NCBI GenBank assembly: GCA_040394255.1
Contig: JBEBSP010000042.1
Coordinates: 1-17,815, forward strand
Direction of reading: 5' to 3'
Length of the DNA stretch: 17,815 nucleotides
Source of the DNA: Agaricicola taiwanensis_A
GTDB taxonomy: Bacteria > Pseudomonadota > Alphaproteobacteria > Rhizobiales > Methylopilaceae
The notes under the pieces are model-generated. The model made no database searches, was not told where the DNA came from, and was given only the letters and a program-made list of their open reading frames with translations. Positions 5,847-12,733 of the stretch are shown here, one piece after another. The position numbers and the translations under genes were made by a program. Position 1 is the stretch's first letter, and the number at the start of each line of letters is the position of its first letter.

Positions 5847-7703
5847 GTGCAAGGATGTTTCTGGCAGGTGAGGAGGTGCGCGAGAAGCGCACAATCCGAG
5901 TTGAGTAGTGTCGAGTTGACCCAGCGTGTTCAGAGTTGCGTGGCCGGACTGGTCCACGCGTCGGCGGCGTCCGATCCTATCGCCGCTGCCCGCCATCGTG
6001 CCTTCATCGCCGCTCATATGACGGCGGGTATCATCGCGCTGGCCGCGCTTCCGCTCTATCTCGCGCTGCGTGGCGCGCCCACCGTTCCCGAAGCTCTCGC
6101 ATTCCTCGCGTTGCTGCTGCCTCTGTTCGTCGCGCTCGACCTGTCGCGGCGCGGGGATCTGGTGCGGGCGCATGTATTGTCGGCCGGCTCCATCACCGCG
6201 CTTGTGCTGCCGGTCGCCTTCGCGACGGGCGGCATCTCGTCCTTCGTCATCCCCTGGCTCGTGATCGTTCCGCTGGAGGCGGCTTTCGCCGGCTCCCGGA
6301 ATGCCATCATCACAGCGGTCGGCTGCGCGGTCGGGGTCGCCTTGGCCCTGATCGGGGTCGATGCCCTCGGTCTGCTGCCCGCTTCGCAGCTGAACCCGGA
6401 CATCGCGCACACGCTTCTTCTCGCCGGGATCGGCAGCGCCGTGCTCTATGCGGCCGCGCTGGCGGCGCGGGCCAACGCCATCGGGCGCGAGGCGATCGAG
6501 GGCACGCGTCGCGGCGAGGCGCGCTACCGCCTCCTCGCCGAGCACATGCACGATCTCATCACGCGCCACACCCGCTCCGGCAACGTCACCTTTGCCTCGC
6601 CCGCCGCGGAACGGCTGATCGGCGTCGAACCTAAGGCGCTTCTCGGGCAGGGGTTGTTCGACCGCGTCCACGTCGCGGATCGCCCGTCCTATCTGACGGC
6701 ATTGTCGACGGCGGCGGGCAGCGATACGGAAACCTCGGTTCGCTTCCGCCTGCGCCGCAACGACGGCGGGAACGCCGCATCCTGGATCTGGACCGAAATG
6801 CGGTGCCATGCCATCGACGCGGGCCTGTCCCCCGAGGGGCCGGCGGAGCGTCAGGTCGTGGCCGTGACCCGCGACATCGAGCAGCGCGTCGCCCATGAGG
6901 CCGAACTGCTGGCGGCGCGCGAGGAAGCCGACCGCGCCAGCATGGCCAAGACGCATTTCCTGGCCAACATCAGCCATGAGCTGCGCACGCCGCTCAACGC
7001 CATCATCGGCTTTTCCGAAATCCTCGCCACGCCGGAACTGGCGCGCATGGATGCGGCGCGCCAGACGGAATACGCCTCCCTGATCCATGAATCGGGTCTG
7101 CATCTGCTGGCCGTGGTCAACAGCATCCTCGACATGTCGCGCATCGAGAGCGGAAATTTCTCCATCGTTCCGGAGCCTTTCGAGCTTGCCCCCCTGGTCG
7201 ACACCTGCCGCCAGCTCTTCGCGCTGAAGGCGACGCAGGCCAAGGTCACGCTCGACGTTTCCATCCCTGAAGACCTGCCTGAAGTGATCGGCGATCGCCG
7301 CGCCTGCCGGCAGATCCTCATCAACCTCTTGTCGAACGCGCTGAAGTTCACGCCGACCGATGGCACCGTGAGCGTCTCGGCGCGGCGCGACGGCGGATTT
7401 CTGGCCCTCAGCGTTGCCGACACCGGCATCGGGGTCGCTCCGGAGGAACTGGAACGGCTGGGCGAGCCCTTCTACCAGGCGCGCGCCTCCTACGACCGTC
7501 CCTATGAAGGCACCGGTCTGGGGCTGTCCGTGGTCAAGGGACTGGTCAATCTCCACGGTGGTCTGTTCGGCATCGACAGCACCCTTGGCAAGGGGACGGT
7601 GGTCACCATCCACTTGCCGTTGGAGGCCTCGACGGCCGAGTCTGCCCCGGAAATCGGAATCCAGGCGGATGTCTGTCTTCAGCCCGCCCGCCTGAGCGCC
7701 TGA
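5847..7703 (+). CDS. divJ: DivJ-like membrane sensor histidine kinase with PAS domain
   Basis: Likely a cell-cycle kinase of the DivJ/PleC type, which in alphaproteobacteria phosphorylates the response regulator DivK and so shapes CtrA activity at the pole. About six membrane helices fill residues 55-210. A PAS-like domain follows at about 222-345 (RYRLLAEHMHDLITRHT, through VVAVTRDIEQR). The dimerisation helix carries His377 in FLANISHELRTPLNAIIGFS. The ATPase domain shows the N box (Asn497, NLLSNALKF), DTGIG (Asp525) and GTGLGLS (Gly555). There is no receiver domain. The start is uncertain: the frame opens with GTG 5847; GTG 5868 and TTG 5901 are alternatives, and the first ATG (6019) would cut into conserved sequence. 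Membrane topology and the sufE/DUF1491 neighbours support divJ, by memory of synteny. Confidence 0.8.
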   Translation: MQGCFWQVRRCARSAQSELSSVELTQRVQSCVAGLVHASAASDPIAAARHRAFIAAHMTAGIIALAALPLYLALRGAPTVPEALAFLALLLPLFVALDLSRRGDLVRAHVLSAGSITALVLPVAFATGGISSFVIPWLVIVPLEAAFAGSRNAIITAVGCAVGVALALIGVDALGLLPASQLNPDIAHTLLLAGIGSAVLYAAALAARANAIGREAIEGTRRGEARYRLLAEHMHDLITRHTRSGNVTFASPAAERLIGVEPKALLGQGLFDRVHVADRPSYLTALSTAAGSDTETSVRFRLRRNDGGNAASWIWTEMRCHAIDAGLSPEGPAERQVVAVTRDIEQRVAHEAELLAAREEADRASMAKTHFLANISHELRTPLNAIIGFSEILATPELARMDAARQTEYASLIHESGLHLLAVVNSILDMSRIESGNFSIVPEPFELAPLVDTCRQLFALKATQAKVTLDVSIPEDLPEVIGDRRACRQILINLLSNALKFTPTDGTVSVSARRDGGFLALSVADTGIGVAPEELERLGEPFYQARASYDRPYEGTGLGLSVVKGLVNLHGGLFGIDSTLGKGTVVTIHLPLEASTAESAPEIGIQADVCLQPARLSA

Positions 7704-7725
7704 CTTCAACGAAAGGGATACGACA

Positions 7726-8508
7726 TTGCCTGTGCGTAGCGACCGCGTGATGGACTTCGACGATGAACCGGGCTTCCTCGGCCTCCTGTTCCGCCCGGTC
7801 ATGCGCCGTCCCATGGACAGTTTCGCCTCCGCCGTGGCTGTCGCGGCCTCCATCGCGATCGTCCTGAACGCGCTGTCGTTCCAGACCGGGCCGCATCCGG
7901 CGCCGATCTTCGCCCCGGCCCAGCCGCCACGCGTGGAAGCCGTGCCCCGGCCCACGCCGCAGCCAGCGCCCAGAACCATCCCCACGGCCCGCCCGACGCC
8001 CGCGCAGCCGGCCGCACCGGTGCCGGTGAGCGGGATTGCCGCGCTCATCGCTCCGCAATCCGCGCCTGCCCAGCAGGATATGGTGCGTGCCGTCCAGGCC
8101 GAACTTGCGCGGCTGGGGCGCTACGACGGAGCGGTCGACGGCCTGTTCGGCCCCAAGACCGATTTCGCCATACGCGAATGGGAGCGCGCCACCGGCCGCG
8201 CCCCAACCGGTGAGCCCAACCAGAAGGTCCTGGATGCCCTGAAGGTTTCGAGGGCTCCGCAACCCTCGATCACGAACACCGCGACAGCGACGCCGTCCGC
8301 CACGACCCCATCCAAGCGCATCCTGGCCATCCAGCAGGTGCTGGCCGAGCAGGGCTATGGGCCGATCAAGCTCGACGGCTTGCTGGGCGAGGGCACCAAG
8401 GCGGCGATCTTCCGCTTCGAGGTTCACCGCAACCTCCCGCCGACGGGCGAACTGTCGCCGCGCTTCGTGCGTGAGTTGTCGGCCGTGTCGGGCGTGTCCC
8501 TCGAGTGA
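7726..8508 (+). CDS. Membrane-anchored protein with two peptidoglycan-binding domains
   Basis: A single-pass inner-membrane protein with a periplasmic part that should bind the cell wall. After a short N-terminus a hydrophobic helix spans residues about 31-52. A Pro-rich linker follows (about 57-105), then two PG_binding_1 domains: residues about 118-172 (VQAELARLGRYDGAVDGLFG) and 197-252 (IQQVLAEQGYGPIKLDGLLG). No catalytic domain is present. The start is a TTG with AGGGA 7 bases upstream; the next ATG, 8 codons later, lacks such spacing. It begins 22 bases after the kinase stop, and its stop overlaps the start of the DUF1491 gene, so the three look like one operon. Confidence 0.85.
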   Translation: MPVRSDRVMDFDDEPGFLGLLFRPVMRRPMDSFASAVAVAASIAIVLNALSFQTGPHPAPIFAPAQPPRVEAVPRPTPQPAPRTIPTARPTPAQPAAPVPVSGIAALIAPQSAPAQQDMVRAVQAELARLGRYDGAVDGLFGPKTDFAIREWERATGRAPTGEPNQKVLDALKVSRAPQPSITNTATATPSATTPSKRILAIQQVLAEQGYGPIKLDGLLGEGTKAAIFRFEVHRNLPPTGELSPRFVRELSAVSGVSLE

Positions 8509-8852
8509 GTTCTCCAAGGCTTCGCAGCGACATCTGGGTCGCAGCCTATATCCGGACCTGCCATGTGAAGGACGCCTATGCGGTCATCAGCCGGCGCGGT
8601 GCGGCGGAGGCCGGGGCGATTTTCGTCAGGGTGGATCATCTCGACGGAACGGTCGATCTTTACGGACCGGCCCCGCAGACCGCTTTCGGCGACGAGGTGT
8701 CCGACCGCCGCTTCACGCGGCTTGGACCGCGGAAGGCCGATCCCGTCTCGGTGACTGAGCGGCTGGAGAAGGAGCGTTCGTTCGATCCCGATCTCTGGAT
8801 CGTGGACGTCGAGGATCGCGAGGGTCGTCATTTCCTGGACGTGGTGGAATAG
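8505..8852 (+). CDS. DUF1491 family protein
   Basis: A 115-residue cytosolic protein of the DUF1491 family, known mainly from alphaproteobacteria, with no assigned function. It starts with a GTG whose last two bases belong to the TGA of the preceding gene (GTGA overlap), so translation is probably coupled. Recognisable parts are RLRSDIWVAAYIRTCHV near the start, GAIFVRVDHLDGTVDLYGPAP in the middle, and FDPDLWIVDVEDREGRHFL at the end. No signal peptide or membrane segment is visible. It converges with the DUF2336 gene, the stops being 7 bases apart. Confidence 0.88.
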   Translation: MSSPRLRSDIWVAAYIRTCHVKDAYAVISRRGAAEAGAIFVRVDHLDGTVDLYGPAPQTAFGDEVSDRRFTRLGPRKADPVSVTERLEKERSFDPDLWIVDVEDREGRHFLDVVE

Positions 8853-8859
8853 ACGGCAG

Positions 8860-10023
8860 CTAGCGCGCGTCTCCAGCGGGGCCGCGACCATAGATGACAC
8901 GGACTTCGGGGACCGCGCCGCCACTCCGGCGGGTTTCCTGCGGCGCGCGCGCCGGGGCCTCGGCAGGGTCGAAGTGCGGCGCATGGGCCGGCCGGCCAGA
9001 AGCAGCCGATCCGGAGAGAACCGCGCGCACGATGGCAAGCGCGACCGCCCGAGGTGTTTCATCGTGCAGGGCGGCAGCGGAAAAGATCAGTGGAATGGAC
9101 GTGCGCACCGTGTCCGAAGCGCAGATCAACAGGGCAGCCAGTGTATCCTCGCGGGTGAGACCCGAGGCGATCAGCGCGAGGGCCGGCATCTCGCCGGTGG
9201 GGTCGGCGGCTATTCCTTCGGCGGCGGTAAGTGGCACGCGCAGCAGCGCCGCGAGCGCCTTGGAGAAAGCAGCGCTGCCCCCGCGCAGGACAGCCAGGCG
9301 GAAGGTCGTGAGGGCATCCATGTCGAGCGGGGCGATGGAGCGCGGAACCGATGCCGTCATGGCCAACCGGACGCGCCGGCGCTGCCCGGCATCGAGAGCC
9401 GGATAGAGCGGCGCGCACAGCGCGGGATCGACGTCCCGGCGGGCGAGAAGTTTCTGGGCAAGTCCTGTGTCCTGCCGCGCGCGCTCCAGCAGGTTCGATA
9501 GCGTCGCGCTGTCCAGCGGAGCGGTGACGTTGGCGACAAGCGTCTCCACCACATGCCGGCTGGAATGGGCGGAGAGGGCGCGCGCCACGGCGCGATCGAG
9601 GTCACGGCGTTCGGCCAGCGCTCCCGCCTCGGCGGGGCCTCCATCGATGGCGACCGTCATCAGGCAATCCTGATCGAGAGCGGATGAGCGCAGCACGATT
9701 TCGCGTGCGATCTCCCCGTCGTCCTGGAGCAGCCGTTCCAGCACCCGGCGTGGCGTGTCTGCCACGCAGGCAAGGCGGCGCGCCACGGCGATCCGCGTGG
9801 CATGATCGACGATATCGAGAAGCGGCAGGGCAAGAGCCGTGAAGCGCTCGATGTCGCCGGGCGTGCGGTTCGGTGCGGTGGCGAACAGATCGGCGGCGAC
9901 GCGCAGCAGCGTGGCGCGGGTGTCCACGCCATGCTCGCGCGCAAGGCGCTCGAGTCCTTCAAGATGAAGCGAACTGCCGGGCATCCAGATACAAAAGATT
10001 TGAGTAGAATTCGAACGGCTCAC
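8860..10023 (-). CDS. DUF2336 family protein (helical repeat)
   Basis: A 387-residue, Ala/Leu/Arg-rich, almost entirely helical protein of the DUF2336 type, an alphaproteobacterial family of unknown function. Residues about 30-340 show repeating helix pairs such as FTALALPLLDIVDHATRIAVARRL and EIAREIVLRSSALDQDCLM. The C-terminal 50 residues are Pro/Arg-rich and probably disordered. No membrane segment is seen. The start is unclear: GTG 10023 has GAAGG 4 bases upstream and gives residues SRSNSTQIFCIW; ATG 9984 (MPGSSLHLEGLERLAREHG) fits a usual opening but has no ribosome site. It is divergent from the small-ORF/lipoprotein pair. Confidence 0.8.
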   Translation of the reverse strand: MSRSNSTQIFCIWMPGSSLHLEGLERLAREHGVDTRATLLRVAADLFATAPNRTPGDIERFTALALPLLDIVDHATRIAVARRLACVADTPRRVLERLLQDDGEIAREIVLRSSALDQDCLMTVAIDGGPAEAGALAERRDLDRAVARALSAHSSRHVVETLVANVTAPLDSATLSNLLERARQDTGLAQKLLARRDVDPALCAPLYPALDAGQRRRVRLAMTASVPRSIAPLDMDALTTFRLAVLRGGSAAFSKALAALLRVPLTAAEGIAADPTGEMPALALIASGLTREDTLAALLICASDTVRTSIPLIFSAAALHDETPRAVALAIVRAVLSGSAASGRPAHAPHFDPAEAPARAPQETRRSGGAVPEVRVIYGRGPAGDAR

Positions 10024-10110
10024 TTTACCTTCATCATCATTGACGGACTGTTAACCCTGCCTGCCCGTTACTTTACGGAAGTGATTTGCGCTGACCCCAA
10101 GAGCAGCTTT

Positions 10111-10284
10111 ATGACAAACGTGATACACGTCAGTTTCAACCATCCGGGGCGTCCCGATACGGCACATCCAAATGGCGAAAAAGCGGACATTCTGTTTTTC
10201 ACCGGCATAAGACGTGAACGTCAGGAGCCGATGATCGCCGGCGCACAGACGCAGACTACGACGGCCTACGGTCGACCGGCGTGA
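10111..10284 (+). CDS. Small 57-residue protein coupled to the lipoprotein gene
   Basis: A short hydrophilic frame starting MTNVIHVSFNHPGRPDTAHP and holding KADILFFTGIRRERQEP near its middle. I have a vague memory of similar small alphaproteobacterial proteins with an ILFFTGxRxER motif, but no function. Its TGA overlaps the GTG of the following lipoprotein gene (GTGA), which argues for a real translated frame coupled to that gene. The ribosome site is weak (AGAGCAG). A TTGACG stands about 70 bases upstream within a short non-coding gap and could belong to a promoter. Confidence 0.5.
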   Translation: MTNVIHVSFNHPGRPDTAHPNGEKADILFFTGIRRERQEPMIAGAQTQTTTAYGRPA

Positions 10285-11033
10285 CGGCAGGGCGGCTTCT
10301 GGTCTGCTTCGGTGCGGCCTTCACGCTTGCGGCATGCGTGCCGCCGACGGGGGACTTCGGCCGGGCACGCCCCTCGCTGGTGCATGACGATATCCTGCCC
10401 AAGGTGGGCAGGATCATCGCGTCCCAGCGCCACGAGCCGCGCTCCGACCTGAGCTTCACCGACGACGAGCGCGAGCTGCGCGACCGCTCCTGGTCCATCG
10501 TCATGCCGAACGGGCCGAAGCCCGATTACGAGCGGGCGCTGGTGGAACTGCGCCGCACGCGCATCCTGCCCGCCCATTGGACCCAGCTCGACCGCACGAC
10601 CTACGCCATCCGCCTGTCCTCGGAGCCGCACGCCTCCTCGACCAGCCGTTATCTGCGCCTGCGCGACGACATCGAAAAGGACCGGGCCAGCATCCCCGGC
10701 TTCTTCATGCTCGCCCAGCAGGTCATCGACATGGACGCCATCCGCGAGCGCACGCTGGACGCCATGGCGGTGGTGTCCCCGCGCGAGCGCGAGAACGCCA
10801 TGGCCCGCATCGCCGAGAACCGCGTGGTGATCTGGTGGACCCATCAGGCGTTCAAGGAGAGGGCGTCCCGTTACGCCTACGCCCTGGAACGCCTGATGAT
10901 CGAAACGCCCGACCGCGCCGCCATCACGGCGGAGCGCGCTCTGATGGCGCTCCAGCGGGACATCGCGGCGGTCGGCCCCTATCCGTCGGCGGGAGCGACG
11001 GTTGCGGTTTCGCAGGGAGCAGTGACGAAATAG
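10281..11033 (+). CDS. Putative lipoprotein of unknown function
   Basis: A 250-residue secreted protein. The N-terminus is a lipoprotein signal: basic start, hydrophobic run, then LAAC with Cys19 as the lipidation site, followed by VPPTGDFGRAR. The mature part is charged and mostly helical (DERELRDRSWSI, YLRLRDDIEKDRASIPGFF, RYAYALERLMIETPDRAAI), without a domain I can name. The start is GTG, overlapping the stop of the small upstream frame. It converges on the acetyltransferase gene with an 18-base gap. It may act with the nearby envelope genes, but this is only from position. Confidence 0.82.
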   Translation: MTAGRLLVCFGAAFTLAACVPPTGDFGRARPSLVHDDILPKVGRIIASQRHEPRSDLSFTDDERELRDRSWSIVMPNGPKPDYERALVELRRTRILPAHWTQLDRTTYAIRLSSEPHASSTSRYLRLRDDIEKDRASIPGFFMLAQQVIDMDAIRERTLDAMAVVSPRERENAMARIAENRVVIWWTHQAFKERASRYAYALERLMIETPDRAAITAERALMALQRDIAAVGPYPSAGATVAVSQGAVTK

Positions 11034-11051
11034 CACCGGCGTCATGGGGCC

Positions 11052-11612
11052 TTACGGCTGACGCCTGGCAATTGGACGGGCCGGGTTTCCCGCCACTGTG
11101 GCGCCCGCTGCGACATCGCGCGTGACCACGGCGCCCGAGCCGATGATGGCGTCGTCGCCGATCGTGACGCCGGGCAGGACGAGTGCGCCGCCGCCGATCC
11201 AGACATTGCTGCCAATGCGCACGGGGCGCCCGAATTCGAGGCCGGCCCGGCGCTGCTCCGGGTCACGCGGATGGTCGGGCGTCAGGATCTGAACGCCGGG
11301 GCCGATCTGGGTGAGATCGCCGATCACAACCTCCACGACATCGAGAACGACGCAGTTGAAGTTGAGGAAAGCGCCTTTGCCGAGGCTGATGTTGCAGCCG
11401 TAGTCGCAATGGAACGGAGGACGGACGACAGCGCCTTCGCCAACATGACGGAACAGTTCCACCAACAGGTCGTGGCGCTCTTTTGCCGAGGCCGAGAGCA
11501 AGGCGTTGTAGCGCGCCATCCAGTTGCGGGCGCGGGCAGCGTCGGCGGCCAGTTCCGGGTCGTTGGCGGTGTAGAGTTCACCCGCCAGCATCCTGTCCTT
11601 TTCGCTGCGCAT
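11052..11612 (-). CDS. maa: Maltose O-acetyltransferase-like hexapeptide-repeat acetyltransferase
   Basis: A cytosolic acetyl-CoA-dependent sugar acetyltransferase of the Maa/LacA/NodL group. Residues 1-55 are the mac domain (KDRMLAGELYTANDPEL). Residues 60-183 are the left-handed beta helix of hexapeptide repeats (ISLGKGAFLNFN, VRIGSNVWIGGGALVLPGVT, IGDDAIIGSGAVV). The catalytic His114 lies in ILTPDHPRD. The 186-residue length is normal. True substrate unknown; maltose acetylation is a family label. It starts 9 bases after the DUF1254 stop and is the last gene of the PBP operon, where a role in envelope sugar modification would fit but is inferred. Confidence 0.9.
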   Translation of the reverse strand: MRSEKDRMLAGELYTANDPELAADAARARNWMARYNALLSASAKERHDLLVELFRHVGEGAVVRPPFHCDYGCNISLGKGAFLNFNCVVLDVVEVVIGDLTQIGPGVQILTPDHPRDPEQRRAGLEFGRPVRIGSNVWIGGGALVLPGVTIGDDAIIGSGAVVTRDVAAGATVAGNPARPIARRQP

Positions 11613-11621
11613 GGCCGCTCG

Positions 11622-12161
11622 CTACTGCCCTGCCAGCCCCGTCGGCTGGCAGGTCGCCTGTGCGATCTGGTCGCGCACGCGTCCGCGCTCCGACGGATTG
11701 GCGACGGCACCGCGCAGGAGGATGAAGCCCAGGCGCTCCCGGGTTTCGACGCGGGTGCCAACCCCCGCCGGTGTCGGGATCAAGCCTTCGCTGGGATCGA
11801 CCACGATGGCCTCGACCGCGCCGCCGATGGCCACGCGATCATTGATGACGAAGAAGGGCCGGGCCAGGCGGTCATAGAAGGAGACGGTGAAATAGAAGGG
11901 AAGCTCCGGAACCCGGATGGCTGCCGGCCCCATGGAGAGATCATAGATGCAGGCCGCATGAACAAAGGTCGGGTCCAGTCCCGCAAAGCCACCGTCCGCA
12001 TCGCCGGGGCCGATCTCGATGAATCGTCCGGGCTCGGCGATGCTGGCAATGCGCGAGAAGGCGTCCTGGGTGGCGTTGACCGGGATGGCGAGCAGGGTCA
12101 CCACATGGGTGATGAGACCAAACAGGGCCCCGGCAGCGATGAACAGCAGCGCGCGGGTCAT
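11622..12161 (-). CDS. Small DUF1254 family protein with N-terminal membrane anchor
   Basis: A 179-residue protein that begins with a hydrophobic segment (residues 4-27, LLFIAAGALFGLITHVVTLLA), a signal anchor or uncleaved signal. The rest matches a short DUF1254 domain: GGFAGLDPTFVHAACIYDLS, ELPFYFTVSFYDRLARPFFVIND and a C-terminal RERLGFILLRG. Large DUF1254-DUF1214 fusion proteins exist; here the two domains are separate small proteins, as is, from memory, common in Rhizobiales. Its ATG overlaps the stop of the DUF1214 gene by four bases (ATGA), so the two are probably made in step and may bind each other. Periplasmic location is likely; function unknown. Confidence 0.85.
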   Translation of the reverse strand: MTRALLFIAAGALFGLITHVVTLLAIPVNATQDAFSRIASIAEPGRFIEIGPGDADGGFAGLDPTFVHAACIYDLSMGPAAIRVPELPFYFTVSFYDRLARPFFVINDRVAIGGAVEAIVVDPSEGLIPTPAGVGTRVETRERLGFILLRGAVANPSERGRVRDQIAQATCQPTGLAGQ

Positions 12162-12727
12162 GGGCAGGCCACCCGCTCGATGGTCGGAAAGGCGATCGAG
12201 GATTGCGCGCTGCGCGTCGTCAGCGGCGTATCATAGAGGCGCAGCATGATCCTGAGCGCATCGCCATGGCCCGAGGCGAGCCAGTTGCCGGGCCGCGCGC
12301 GGGGGGCGATCGTTATGACGTAGCCGCCGTTTTCCTGTCGGAGAAGTTCCGCGCTGGTGTATGCCTGCCTGCCCGGCTCCGTGTCCGGTCGGGCGCTCGT
12401 CTGCAGTGCCACCGTCCAGTAGCGAGCGGGCAGGGTGGAGCCCGAAAGGCGGTAGTCGCAGTCAGGCCGAAGGGGGCGTCCTTCGCTGTCCTCCGACGCG
12501 GTGAATTCCAATCCGTCGCCGAGTGCGAGCGGTATGCGTCCACGCCGGGCGATGCTGGCTCGGGCGTAAGGATCGGGTTGCGTGGAGCCGATCGAGGGAT
12601 AGGCGGCCCAGGACCCGACCTTCACCTCACCGAACATCACGTTTCGGCTGACGGCAAGGCCGGTCAGTCCGAGGCCGATCGCGGCAGCCAGGCCGAAGAA
12701 CACGAGCAGGTTCAGAAGATAGCGCAC
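12158..12727 (-). CDS. Small DUF1214 family protein with N-terminal membrane anchor
   Basis: A 189-residue protein with a hydrophobic N-terminus (residues 5-25) that should export it to the periplasm. The remainder is a DUF1214 domain: VKVGSWAAYPSIGSTQPDPYARA, IPLALGDGLEFTASEDSEG, LSGSTLPARYWTVALQ and, near the end, RPGNWLASGHGDALRIMLRLYD, the family's hallmark. It starts 6 bases after the stop of the class A PBP gene and its stop overlaps the DUF1254 start. This tight packing suggests a membrane complex linked to wall synthesis, an inference from order alone. Confidence 0.87.
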   Translation of the reverse strand: MRYLLNLLVFFGLAAAIGLGLTGLAVSRNVMFGEVKVGSWAAYPSIGSTQPDPYARASIARRGRIPLALGDGLEFTASEDSEGRPLRPDCDYRLSGSTLPARYWTVALQTSARPDTEPGRQAYTSAELLRQENGGYVITIAPRARPGNWLASGHGDALRIMLRLYDTPLTTRSAQSSIAFPTIERVACP

Positions 12728-12733
12728 TGGATG

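Noticed and set aside
5772..8048. 758-codon - strand open frame opposite the kinase and peptidoglycan-binding genes
   Set aside because: It is antisense to two well-supported genes, has no recognisable domain, and its Arg/Gly/Asp-rich composition is typical of shadow frames in GC-rich DNA.
10266..11045. 259-codon - strand frame opposite the lipoprotein
   Set aside because: The + strand frame has a lipobox and coupled start; the - strand frame shows no family features.
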